Part shown: piece after piece, positions 36,801 to 49,600 of the stretch | Layout of the letters: every line of letters starts with the position of its first letter | Position numbering within the stretch: position 1 is the stretch's first letter | Assembly: GCF_023065955.2 (NCBI RefSeq) | Contig: NW_026622997.1 | Coordinates: 11,952,001-12,016,000, forward strand | Reading direction: 5' to 3' | Length of the DNA: 64,000 bases | DNA from: Ursus arctos | Taxonomy: Eukaryota > Chordata > Mammalia > Carnivora > Ursidae | The notes under the pieces: generated by a model | Told to the model about the DNA's origin: nothing | The model's input: the letters and a program-made list of their open reading frames with translations, nothing else | The model's database searches: none | Translations under genes and position numbers: made by a program

Positions 36801-39800
36801 TGCTTTACTTAATATTTTAAAGTTTGGTAAAAGTTATGTGCTTGATGATGTAAGAGGTATATTTTTGAAAATTTAAACTGTGGGTTTTATTTTTACAGGA
36901 TGTTACATTAGTATGGCTTTCAATTAAGGCAGAACTACCACAGCCTTTTTCCTGTGGTTAGAAGAACGGAGAAATCTGTAGTGAAATTTGGTGGCCAGGT
37001 GACAGTCCCACAGTTGGATCTTTCACTGATCAAAGCGTGGATGTTGTTGGAGGATTAAAAGCCAAATATAGTCATTAAGCTTCAGAAATATGTGGTTATA
37101 AAGTTAATGCTTACTTTTCTCCAGAGCTCGTGATTTCAAAGCCAAAATACATGTGATCTCTATTTGATATAAAGTTTGTTTTAAACCATCTCTTAAAAAG
37201 AAGCCTCTTTCTTAGCAAGAGATATACGGGGTCCATTTGCATTGAATTTTAGAGCTGGGGAGAGTGTAAATTTGTAGAGAAGCCTCATTCTTCCACTTTG
37301 GAGACTAGTAGAGTAAGATTTGCCCTAAATCCCCGAGTCCACTCATGGCTAAGTCGGCATGAGAACCCAAGGCTACTCACCCTTGCCCTCCTGTTGGCCT
37401 GTGCCTGTAGACCAGGTATGTTTTGTAGTAGACTGGAGAGTCCTGTACTTAAACAATGAAAGTATCTCAATTCCATTCATTCATTCATTCATTCATTCAT
37501 TCATTCAGCAAATACGGAACATGTGCTATGTGTTAGGTGTCAAGGAGAGTCAGAGGTGAAAATACAAAGACTTCTTGAAAGGAACATAGCTCTTTAAGGG
37601 AAAATAAGCACCATAATACAAAAGGATAATAGACGGGAGGGTATCAATGACTCCAAGGCTTCCTAAAGATAACATCTGTTGTGCAGGCACTAGTGAGATT
37701 TTATAAAGAGAGTGGTGCTGAATTAGACTTGGGAGTGTTTTGGCTGGTCAAGATGGGTGGGCAGGGAGCATTCCAGGCGGAAGAAGAGCTTGAGAAAAGT
37801 CTGAGAGGTGAAAAACCAGGAGCAAAATCAAGGCCTGTAGTGCGGTCTCCTTTCTGAGTGGGAAGCAGTAAGACGTCGGGAGGAAGGGCAGGTTGGGGCC
37901 AGAGCCTGGGACACCTTGACTCCGTGGTGGGGAATGTGGATAGGTAGAGGGGAGCCATTGCAGGTTTTCGCCGCAGCCAGGGAGCGTGTCCTCCGTTGAA
38001 GGAGCAGGGAAATAAGACCGTCCTCCTGAGAAACAGTAGGACTGTTTCTGTGGCAGCGATGTGCAGGGTACGGAGGGAGCTGGATTAGGGAAGAATCAGG
38101 CAGTGAAGGAGAGAGGTGATGAAAGTCTGACTGTGGGTGGTGGCCTGGCCGTGGGACAGGAAAGTGGCTGTGGCCAGGTGGGGTGGCAGCTGCCGCTGAG
38201 AGCTGGATGAGCGAGGCCAGGGAGAGTCTGAGAAACAGGCTTGGAGTCCAGTGACTCACAGCAGGGATCTTCAAATATTTTTCTGGGAAGCGATTGCAAA
38301 GTAAGATTCAGTTTAGCTTAATAGAGGGCAGATAGCACTAACATGGTTATTAACTTTGAGTAAGTTCCATCTTTTATAAAAGTGTCAGATCAGTGGTTCA
38401 TAATAGTTACCATTACCTGGCAAACACCTGTGACGTACCAGGTATCTTATGCACGTTATCTCAAGCTTCCCATTTTACAGATAGTAAACTGAGGTTAAAG
38501 TAGTGACTTTATGACTTGGTCTAGGTCCCACAGCTAGTTAGTGGTTGAGCTGCATTTGAATCCAGTATACTACAGTGGATCAAGAAAAGATGAACCCTTG
38601 GTTATCAGAATGCATCTTTTGTACTTGTAAACTCTTCTATCTCAAACTCTTTTAACCTGTTGCATTCCTGTGAAATATTTATTTCATAACCATCCTATTC
38701 TTTTGTTATTACTCCAGTAGGGTTTCCATCTGCTTGGGAAAAAACATAGTATGATGCTACCAACTCATGTAGGTCAGATCTACAAAACAGCTTTCAACAG
38801 CAGTTAATTTTTTCTCTAAATATGGGCATAATTTCATCATTGTTCAGGTGACTGAAATGTCTTGGGAAAGAGAAAAAAACCTGCTGATGCCCCTGATCCT
38901 AACAGCTGACTGCCTGGGGTGGAGCAAAGGCGGGCTTGGGTGTGACCTGGGGAGTCTAACTCAACCCTCAGCCAACCAGTCTTTCCAGATGAGGAAGTTC
39001 TAGAAGGAGTGCTTCAGTCTGGAGGCCATGGTGCTTAGGACACTGCCCCACCCTCCACTTTTCTCTTTCTCTGTCCTGCACTCAGTGGGAAATGGTAGGT
39101 GTGGTTCTGACACAGAAGGCACTGCCGCATGGACCCTAAGACTCAGCGAGCCTCTCCTTTGAGGCAACATCTTGGAAAATGCTAGTGCAGCCCAACAATG
39201 TACATCGTGTCACCAACACCTGGGACTGGACGGGTCCAGGACCTGCAAGGACCTCACGAATGTGAAATCTACATTTCATGAAAATGAGGACGGTTTAGCA
39301 AATAGGTCTTGCTTGGAATTACATTGAAAACTTTTTATTTATTTGTGTTTTAAAGTTTTATTTATTTAATAATCTCCATACCCAACGTGGGACTCAAACT
39401 CACAACCCTGAGATCAAGAGTTGCACGCTCTTCCAACTGAGCCAGCCAGGTGCCCTTGGAATGACATTTTTTGACACGCAAACATAACGTCCCTTGCTTC
39501 ATCTGGCACCTGAAAAAAGTTAAGAAGGAGCGGCTTCTTGATGAAAAACCAGATAACCTGTAAATGATTAAAAAAATTTTTTTTTTTTAGGCTTCAGAAT
39601 GAATGGGAGGTTTCTTATAGGGGAATAATTCAAAATAGAAATCCTTATTGTGGCATTGAGTTTGTAAGGACCAAATATTCATGTATCATCCCCACTTAAT
39701 GAAGGAAAAGAGGGCATCTTTTTCTGAATTTTCTTATCCCTTTAATACGTTTTGTACTCTTAAATGTGTCACTCTCTTTGAATCGTCTCAAACTTTCATT

Positions 39801-42586
39801 TTCAGGTCTTGTGATAATTTTGGGAACCTCTGAAATGCCTCACATTTAATACCTAATCCATTTCTTCTTTTTCATCTTTTTTTGTTGTTTTTGTTTTTCT
39901 TCTCACCCTACCCCAATTTGATGCAAAATATCCTTGGGCAAAGTTCAAAATTATACACTGAGACAAAAACACACCCTGAAAAATAAAACTGAAATCTGAG
40001 ACTCCTATCCTCGCAGCAGCAGCAGTGAGGATGGGTTTGTGCGGGGCTTTGCCAACCTTCCCGGGTCCTCTTAAGCAACATGTCAACCCCAGGAGGTGGG
40101 TGTGTTGCTATGTGTTACAGATGCAGAAACTCCAGGCACAGCGAGTCTAAGTCATTTGCTCAAAGTCACAGGCTGTAGGAGCAGAAGTGGCCGAGCAGGG
40201 AACGGACTCTTAGTCCACCCGACCTCAAAGTGTTCATGAAGTTAATGGTATGTCATCCGTTTGCCCCACAACGCTCCAATCCACTGAAAACAGTGTGAAA
40301 ATAATAAAATGGAAAGGAAGTGGAATTTTTATTAGAGACTGCTTCCAAAGCTCCTGGGTGAGGACAGAATGAAGCCTCAAGCAGGCCCCCTTTCTAAAAT
40401 TTATAGAAAAAAAAACTCTTTTGTACATTGTTGGGGTGGGAATGGGGGGTAGGGGACAGGACAGGTGTGCTACCTGACTTAGCTTTGGAAATGAGGGTAA
40501 TGAGATGGTGGTTATATTCTCAGATCAGTCTTTTATTTACCTTTGTTTTTCTTCTCCTTTACTAAACCAAACAAACATGCATTAAGTACCTTCTGTGTGT
40601 GAAACTGGGTTGTTAGGTGCATGTAGGAGTCACGGTGACTAAGATGTGGGACTTTGCTCTCCAGGAGTGGGGTAGACAGGTGTGTAAATACCTAGTGCAG
40701 AGTGAGGGCAGAGGTGGGAACCCAAGAGCTCAGGAGGAGGCAGCCTTTGGTGTGTGACTTCCAAAGGATGGATACATGACATTTCGACTGATGTGTGTCT
40801 GGTGTGTCTTGGAGGTCTGATATCGTCCTTCAGTGAAACAGTAAAAACATCACTTTTCCCCTTTTTTACTTAAGATCCTTTAAAGAAACTCAAAACAGCA
40901 TACATTAAAATGCTTTGAAAATTATAAAGAGTTAAGCAAATAGGCTTGAAGATCAATATTAATGCATCACATGATTATAATTTCCAACCACTATTTATTG
41001 AGCTGTTCTAAGGCCATTGTTCTATGAACCTGAACACATAAAAAGACAGAAAATGCCAATTCTGCTACCCATTCAGGACCCTCGGTTGACGGAATGAACA
41101 AAAGAAAGGCAAGAGATTAAGATGGTGGCAGAGAGAGAGAAAGGGAGAGAGAGGAAGGAAGAAAAGAAGGAATTCAATAGGAGAGAAAGTATATTCCCAA
41201 AAAGAAATACACAATTAGTTGTCATGGGCCACGTGTGTAATGAACAGTACAGATTATTATAAAATGACTTTTAAAAACAAAAAGTAAATATTAAAAAAAA
41301 TTTACCCTGTAATGCTGCATGCCTCTGTCCAAAATACTTGTCTTGTAGTTTTTTCCTATAATATTCTTGGCAATAGGTGTTAAACTAATGTCTTCTAATA
41401 GCTAATTTTGAAGTCTTATTTTTTAAGAGAAGAAAGTTACTTGGCAATAGTAAAATAAAACATAGAAAGCCCTGGTATTGTTCACATATTTGTGTGCTCT
41501 GTCCTTAAAATTTGGATTAAAATCCAGAACGCGTTTTCCTTTTAGCCATTGTTGAAGGGATCTTTATGTAAACTGCTAGGCCCATTACTTGTTTAAACAA
41601 GTTTTAGAATGAATTTTTAAAAAAAATGTTTGTGCAGGCAGGTTCTTTGTTGGATGAACCGCTTGCCTTTGTAAATTTAAAGATAAAATCCAGAATTTCA
41701 GAACAGTTAAAAACTTTTGAGAACAAGTGTTATTTTTTCTAGGACGGCTATGAATTTTAGTTTAGAAGTTAATATTTTTTTATTGATTTGCCCCAAGTGA
41801 GTTTTGTTTTCTTGTGGGCCTTTTCTTTTCTTTCTTTTTTCTTTTCTTTTTTTTTTACATGACATCTTTCATCTTCCATGTCACTGAAATGGGATTTAAA
41901 ACGTGAACCTTGAGCTTCTTAGTTCAATTCCCACCACGGTTTAAAATCTCTGCACCCCAACACCTATACGTACCAGTATTGAAAAGTTCTTTGAGGCCAG
42001 GGATTTTTAAAGTCTTTCTATGCTTGTTAAATAAGTACATTTATTTAAAAATGAGTTCTTCATGGGGCCCCTGGGTGGCTCAGTTGTTAAGCATCTGCCT
42101 TCAGCTCAGGGCCTGATCTCAGAGTCCTGGGATCAAGCCCCGCATCAGGCTCCCTGCTCCGCTGGGAGCCTGCTTCTTCCTCTCCTACTCCCCCTGCTTG
42201 TGTTCCCTCTCTCGCTGGCTGTCTCTCTCTCTGTCAAATAAATAAGTAAAATTAAAAAACAATTATTTCTTCACCTATGCTAGAATCTTTAAAAATTATT
42301 TCTTCACCTATGCTAGAATCTTGCATTTTCCCAGTCACTGTAGGAACTGAAGAGGAAACCTCACGGCCACGAGACAGAACAGACTTTTATATTATTCTCA
42401 GTAGGAGTGAGTTCGTTTGGTAGTTCCATGAAGAGTGAGCTAAAGAAATCTTAGGTATCATCAGGCCTAACAGATGAGAAAACCCAGGTCTAGACATTTC
42501 TGATATTAAAAAAAAAAAGTTCTGGAATTGTTATGTGGTCAATAAAAAATATGGCCGGACTCAAAAAGTTTTGAATGGCACACAAC

Positions 42587-42619
<33 letters not shown>

Positions 42620-45600
42620 CCGGCTCTCCTGGCTGTCATGCTGGAGAATCCAGCACTACACAAGGCTGAGTGACGCCAGACCGACTCCATGAGTCACAAT
42701 CCTTTTGCCGGCACTGCCTCCTTGATTTAAGCACAGCCACTTCTACGTGGATCCTCCCTTGGGCCAAAGACACTCAAACTGAACATGAAAGTGGATTCTC
42801 TTTTCCCCAGTCACCAAACCCCAGTGGGTCCGAGTCTCCCTTCCTCTGTCTGGTTTTGACGGACCGACCTGTTAGGAAAAGTGTACACCTGGGTCCCTTT
42901 CTCACCTAGCTGTGTTTCCAAAGGTTGTTCTCGGCCACACCTCAAACCGAAGTGAGATTCTTACAGGTGCAAGATGGGATGCGTAGATCTTGCTTTAAGA
43001 GCCAGACGAAGTCTTGAGAAGTTGTGTGTCAGATGGAATTTGGTTAATCAGATCATATTTTCCTATAGACGAAGAGCAAGGCCAAAGATTCTTCATTACA
43101 TTGTTCTAACACTTAGCTTTCCTTTTTTGTTGACCCTTAAAAGGATTAGATTTTTGTGCTTTTCTCTTTCCCGTAGAGTTGTTAATCTATTCACTTAACC
43201 GCCAAGCGCACAGACAGGGTGTTAGTGGATTTCTAGGGCATGTGCGGTGAACATAGGCAGGTCCTTTAGGGAAGCATGAAGAATCCTTTTTAGAATTGTC
43301 AGCAGCATATGAAGTTACCTGGGGTTTTTGTTTTAAGTTCAGATGTACGTAGGGGAGAGGAAGCAGTTAAGATGACATCTAAATTTATGGAGATGGCAAC
43401 CACTCTCTAGACAAATGTCTTCTAAAAGTAGGAGGGAACAAAAAAAATGTAGAAAGCCCACCCGTATTTTAAGCCAACGTTTAACTTCCTCACCTCCCTT
43501 TTTGCTGGATATAGTTCATTTCTGTGTCATGTAACTAATAGTTGGATTCAAAGAAGCTGGTGAGTTTAATATTTTGCTGTCAAATGAATTTAGAATTTAG
43601 TGTCATAAACTCACTCTTAAAAAGGCTTGTATGTACACTGTGGTCCATTCATTCACAGCTGAGTTGGCCTCCCTGCCTTTTTTTTTTTTTAATACATTTT
43701 TATTTTGGAATAATTTCACTTTTACAGAAAAGTTGCAAAGCTACTAGAGAGTTTTCACAACCCCTTCACCCAGTTTCCCCTATCAGCTCTGTCTCTCAGC
43801 TCAGTTTGTGATACTTTTTACAATAGTATGAGTTATCAAGTCATTTAAGGGACTCTGACTTTCCATTGAGCTAAGAGATAGCCCTTTTATTTATCTACTG
43901 GGGACCGGCTTTCTTTGTGGGAATCACTCTGTGAACCAGATTGCTGAAAACGATCACGAAATGCTTCCCAACAAAGTACTCTCATCCCCGTTCAAGAAAG
44001 AAAACAAAGATAATTACACAGGACCTTCCTAATTCCTTATCCATCCTAGGGTTCTAAATGAGCTTTCTGTATTTCCTATTTTTTCCCCTTTGTCTCTTGA
44101 ATTTCTTTCCTGTGATTCTAAGGCAATTGGAATTTTGCGCAAGTTTTAACAACTGATGGAGCCCTGTTTACATCTCAGCGATGTAATGTGCCAGATTTCC
44201 TGTATAACTCTGCGTGGAAGGAAGAGAAGGCTGCATTCATGGGAGGTGAGGGGTGGGGCGTGCTGGTTTTGGTAGGTGGGCAGCTCGGGCAGCGCTCTGC
44301 CTGGGCCTGCCTGGAGGAGCCGTGTCATCATCTGGGAGTGGTTCCCAGGGAGAGCTTGGGTCCTCACCCACATACATCAGCTAGTGCTGGCTTGTCGAGG
44401 AGCCTTCCTTGCAGGGAGGGACGGCAAAGAGGTGGCAGGGAAAGTCCGTGCTTCTCCAGTGTGAAAAGATGCGGAAGCAGGCGCCGTGGGAGAAACTTCT
44501 TGCGATTTTACCCCATCTGTGCATAGCATAGCCTGGGTTTTACAACTCCCTCCCCCACCTTTTATTTAAAACAGTGAAAATCTTTCTTGATAGCACACAC
44601 AGACACACCAGCCCCACACGCAGGTGCTTACCCAGGTAGGAGAAAGTGCAGTACACCCAGCAGGCGTCCAACAGTTCTATCTGCAGGTGCAGCCGGGCCT
44701 GGCTGTAGGGGCCTGGGGGGCTCTGGGGCCCGGTGAGGAACTCAGGTTTCAGCGTATTCAGGAGGCCTTCCTGAACATTAAACAATAGTTTAATATGCTT
44801 TAAATATCTCATAAACTAAACTATAGGAGGCTGTGCCGTGGCATAATGTATCTTGGCAAATTAACAAGCAAGACTGTTTTTATTATACCTCGCTCGTTTT
44901 ACTTCTATCTGGAACACATTACATTCCTGCAATCGCTTTCTTTAAAATATGGCACATCTACAGCACCACCTTTCTTTCAAGGGTTCTGCCGTGCAACTAC
45001 CAGAAAAGTGTTTCGGGGCACCTGGGTGGCTCTGTCGGTTAAGCATCTGCCTTCGGCTCAGGTCATGATCCTGGGGTCCTGGGATCCCTGTGTTGGGCTC
45101 CCAGCTCGGCAGGGAGTCCACTTCTCCCTCTGCCCCTCTCCCCAGCTCATTCTCTGTCTCACTCTGTCTCAAACAAATAAAATCTTAAAAAAAAAAAAGA
45201 AGTGTTTTATTTGAGATGTACATTTAGGTGATTATCATTGTAGAGAAAAATATTCCATAGGGTCACCTGGAAAGGAAGAGTGGCTTGTTTTTGCATTAAA
45301 GTTGTTTACCTTTCTCATCACTTTCCTGACATCATATTTATCATTATTGATTGCAGAAAATATTTTTGTACAGTAAGCTCGTCTCATGCCTCCTACTGTT
45401 TTCCTCAGCCAGACTCGCCAGTGAAACTTTCATGCTCTGGGTCTGATCCCGGGAGGTCCTCCCTTGGAGGGACTTGTGCAGATAATCCATATTGTGGGTT
45501 ATTGCGGGATGAAGCAGGAAAGGTGATAGATAAGCTGCTAGAAATGTGTTTTTACCACTCAAGGGACTATTTCTGGGTTGGATCTCAGACCTGGGGGAAA

Positions 45601-46591
45601 AAAAAACCTTTACTAATTATCAGGCTGATTAGTAAAACTGGAAAATGTTCTATAGATTAGCAAATGGTATTCAATCGGTTTTAAATGTCCCGATTTTGAT
45701 AATTGTACTGTGGTTATATAATTGAGTGTCTTTATTCTTAGGAAACATTTGGCGTAAAAGTTTATGGTGATTTTCAAATGGTTCAGACGAGTGTATATAT
45801 CCATCCGTAAATACACATACAGAGAGGGGAAGAGGGGGATAAAGGGCGCAGGTTAACAATTAGGGAAACTGGGTGAAGGGTCTACGGGAGTGTTTCTGTT
45901 GCATTTTTTGCAGCTTTTCTGAAAGTTTGAAATTATTTCGAAATGGGAAAAAAATTCATGCCTGCTTTTTTTGTGTTTGTTTCATCAGTCAAACCGGTAC
46001 GATGTCCAGACACCAGAACCAGAACACCATCCAGGAACTTCTCCAGAACTGCTCGGATTGTCTGATGCGGGCAGAGCTGATCGTGCAGCCGGTGAGCTCG
46101 CCTGGCCTGCTCCGGCGTCAGCCGCTCCTGGCTTCGTTCCCAGTTAGCAGCGACTTACCGACTTACCGTCCTGACCTGTGCTTCCTCAGTCACCCTCCTC
46201 CACATACATAGGGTTTAGAGACGATCTTTTTCAAAATGGACTAGAGAGGGATGTGTTTCTTCTTAACCTAGTCGTAATGTTGGTTTAACAGTGGGAGCCA
46301 GTGCTCGTCCAGGTTTTCCCCAACAAATGTTTACACTACAGATGGTCACCCTTTCGTTTGCAACAACCCCTCATTTATTATTATTTGTGTGATCATTGTA
46401 ACGCTTTCTCTTCCTAAAAATGCAACCTGACGTGTATGTCATGGGATTGTACGGTACACCATCCATTTAAGAAGTTATTTTTTTTTCTTCAGGAGAAGTG
46501 ACCATATTGTGAGAATAATTCTATTTGAGAAACAAGAAAGAAGGAAGGAAGGAAGGAAGGAAGGAAGGAAGGAAGGAAGGAAGGAAGGGAA

Positions 46592-46635
<44 letters not shown>

Positions 46636-49600
46636 AAAAGAAAGAGAAAGAAAGAAGAAATATGCAATTGAAAATCGAGGAAAATGGTAGCATTTATGAA
46701 AGCCTCATGCTATTTCTGGATATTAGCTTAGGTTCTCATTGAAACAGGCGTAGAAGTCTTGGGCACTCTGATGTTGTATGTGTAAAGTTTTTATTTTAAA
46801 ACACCGTAGCTGGCATTCGAACTTGCTGTGGGTTTGCTAAAAACAGAGTAGAGAATGGTGGGGCTGTAGACTCCCCACGAAGGGGTTGAGTTCCAGTCTC
46901 CCGGATGCAGGCATTCATGTAGGGGTTAAACCTGGAATCTGGCCCATTACAAAGTACCCCTGTTGACTATAAAGAGGGATTTTAACTGAGTGAATTTTAT
47001 GGGTTCTGTTTGGAGAATATCTTAACGTTTGAATTTCTCAATTTTAGAGATTTGGGTGGGTTCTGGTTTCTTTTACCCAGTTAAAAAAATCACTTTAGTC
47101 CGTGTAAAAGGATATTTGGGCCTCAGCAAACTAGCTTGGTTCTAGTTCTGGTGTTTTAAGTCTCTGATTTGTGATGCACTCCTCATCACAGAGCCGTGAT
47201 TCCTTTACCTAAAGCAAAATGGGAGGATCCAGCGACTGAATATTGACACATATACACCCCGGACCTGGACACGATGTGTAGTGGCTGTGGAAACGTTTTA
47301 CATGTGGTTCCAAAAATGTACATGGCATCGTGTTCTCAGTGTTTTTTTACTTACATGCACTGAAATGTAATAACGTCAGGGAAATGTAATGTATTTGCTA
47401 CCATCTCTGGTAAAAGAAGGTTCGTTTGGCTGAAACCCAATTAAAGCAGCAAATGTAAAATTTTAGGGCAAGCTATATGGTCCTGAAGCAGCAGCCTTTT
47501 GCATGTGAAAAGAGGACGGTTTCCTTTTCTAAATCAATTTGTTAATTTAAAAATAATCATAGACTCACAAGAAGGTGTAAAAATAGTACAGAGAGCTCTT
47601 GTGTGCTTCACCCAACTTCCCCAATGGTGACATCTCATCTAGGGGTCATGCATCATCAAAAGTAGGAAATTGGCCCAAGAATTAGATAGCTTCCTTTTTA
47701 AGAACTGAAAAGCTATGTTCCTGTCGGACGGAGGAAAAGCTCAGTTTGTGTGTAAAAGACCTTATCCAGCATAATAGTGCAGTGTTCTTACCCCAGCAAA
47801 ATTCCCATTGGCTGAACGTTCTTTATAAATATGGAAGATAGCATTTAACCCATTGAAGGAAGGGAAAGGTCAGTGTTCCGTAAATATGCTTATAAAAGCC
47901 TAGTAAAAATTTAAAATACAGTCCACAAATTTCGCTTCGTGAATCCTCCTATATTTACCTACCTGTCTCAAATTAATAAGGTCATTTCCAGTTAGGAATT
48001 TTTTGCAGTCGCCTGCAAAGCGGAAACTTACACTATTAAGTTAACAGCAGAAGATTTTGCTTCCATTAACACAAGTGAAGCATTTCTCTCCAGCATGAAC
48101 ACGAAATGAAGCCTTCTCTCCACGTTTCCTTCATGTGAATTCTTTCCTTTAGGAACTGAAATATGGAGATGGAATACAGCTGGCTCGGAGCAGAGAATTG
48201 GATGAATGCTTTGCCCAGGCCAACGATCAGATGGAAATCACCGACAGCTTGATCAGAGAGATGCGCCAGATGGGCCAGCCCTGTGATGCTTATCAGAAAA
48301 GGTATTGCCTTTACCACAGAGCACGAATGCAGGCGTTCCTCCCGAAGAAGAATGTCATACCCCCACTTAGCGCGATCCCACGGCCCAGATCTTCCCTTGA
48401 AGGGAGCAAAGCTACTCCAGGGGGAAGGCTTGCCTCAGTCAGTATTTTGTAGCTCCTGTGTACAAATTGACTAAAATCACGGCCTCCATCTTATGTGGAA
48501 TCACAAAGCTGCCATGAAAAGAATTGAACAGACCCACCCAAAGGAGCGGGCTTGTATTGAAGGGTTGGGTCTGTTACCAGATGTTAACCAGACCTCCATC
48601 TGGGGAGCGGCAATGGCCTTTGACACTGCATTCGACTTTCAGGAGTCCAGTACCAAGCCAAGGTCACTTTCATGCATACAAAATGGGACTTGTAGAGTAG
48701 GAAAAGCAGTTTAAAGCAGAGACGGGTAGTCTTGATTTTGCTGTCATGGTCCCCGGGGCCCTGGATACGAGGCAAATTCCCAGGGTGAAATTTAGGGGGA
48801 AAGCAGAAGGCGTTCCCAGGTTAGGCAATGCCAGCTACACTTTCTGTAATTTCAGGCTCTGAGCATCATAATTTTGAGGTTTTTGTATGTGATTGAGATT
48901 CAAGTCATGTGGTAAAGAATTCTTCAAATCAGACATTTGTGACCTCCATCCTGACAACAAAGGAGACTCAGAAAGGGGGACATTTGCCCAGAACGTGTGG
49001 TCATAGGCTGTTTTCCTGTAACAGTGCGATTGTTTTCTTTTTCTTTTCAGACTGCTTCAGCTCCAGGAGCAAATGCGAGCCCTTTATAAAGCCATCAGCG
49101 TCCCTCGAGTCCGAAGGGCCAGCTCCAAGGGTGGCGGAGGGTACACATGTCAGAGTGGCTCCGGGTGGGATGAATTCACCAAGCGTCTCACCAGTGAATG
49201 TCTGGGGTGGATGAGGCAGCAGAGGGTAAGCAGCTTCCAGATGAGGTTGGTTCTGGAATGTTCCAAGCCTGAGTGGGTCAGGTGTCTAGAACGTGGCAGG
49301 TCAGCCCCAGTGGTCTGGACACAGAGTGGTCTGGGATCTCTGCTGGTAGCAGAAACTTGCTGTTTTCCATATTTTCCTCATATATAATTTTTTTAAAAGT
49401 TTTTTAGTTTTTAGAGATTGAGAGGGTGTGTGCGTGCTCGTGAGCCAGTGGGGGGAGGGACAGAGGAACAGAGACAGAGAGACAGAGAGAGAATCCTAAG
49501 CAGGCTCCATGCCCAGTGTGGAGCCTGATGTGGGGCTCGATCTCACAACCCTGAGATCATGACCTGAGCCAAAATCAAGAGTCGGATGTCTAACCAACAG

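Larger units (their letters stand above)
33900..45988 (+). other. DSP: DSP intron 1
   Basis: About 12.1 kb from donor gtgggt to acceptor ttcatcag. The first 1.2 kb is CpG island and its shoulder. The stretch 35110-38380 is poor in young repeats and contains the GRHL, AP-1 and RUNX motifs annotated separately. MIR copies, SINEs and antisense L1-like text follow. No other gene is recognisable. Confidence 0.9.

Noticed and set aside
42590..42618. A(29) run as tail of a processed pseudogene
   Set aside because: No gene-like or retroelement sequence is recognisable immediately before it.
46475..46742. Lys/Glu/Arg-rich and Phe/Ser/Leu-rich frames
   Set aside because: They are translations of the GGAA/GAAA microsatellite.
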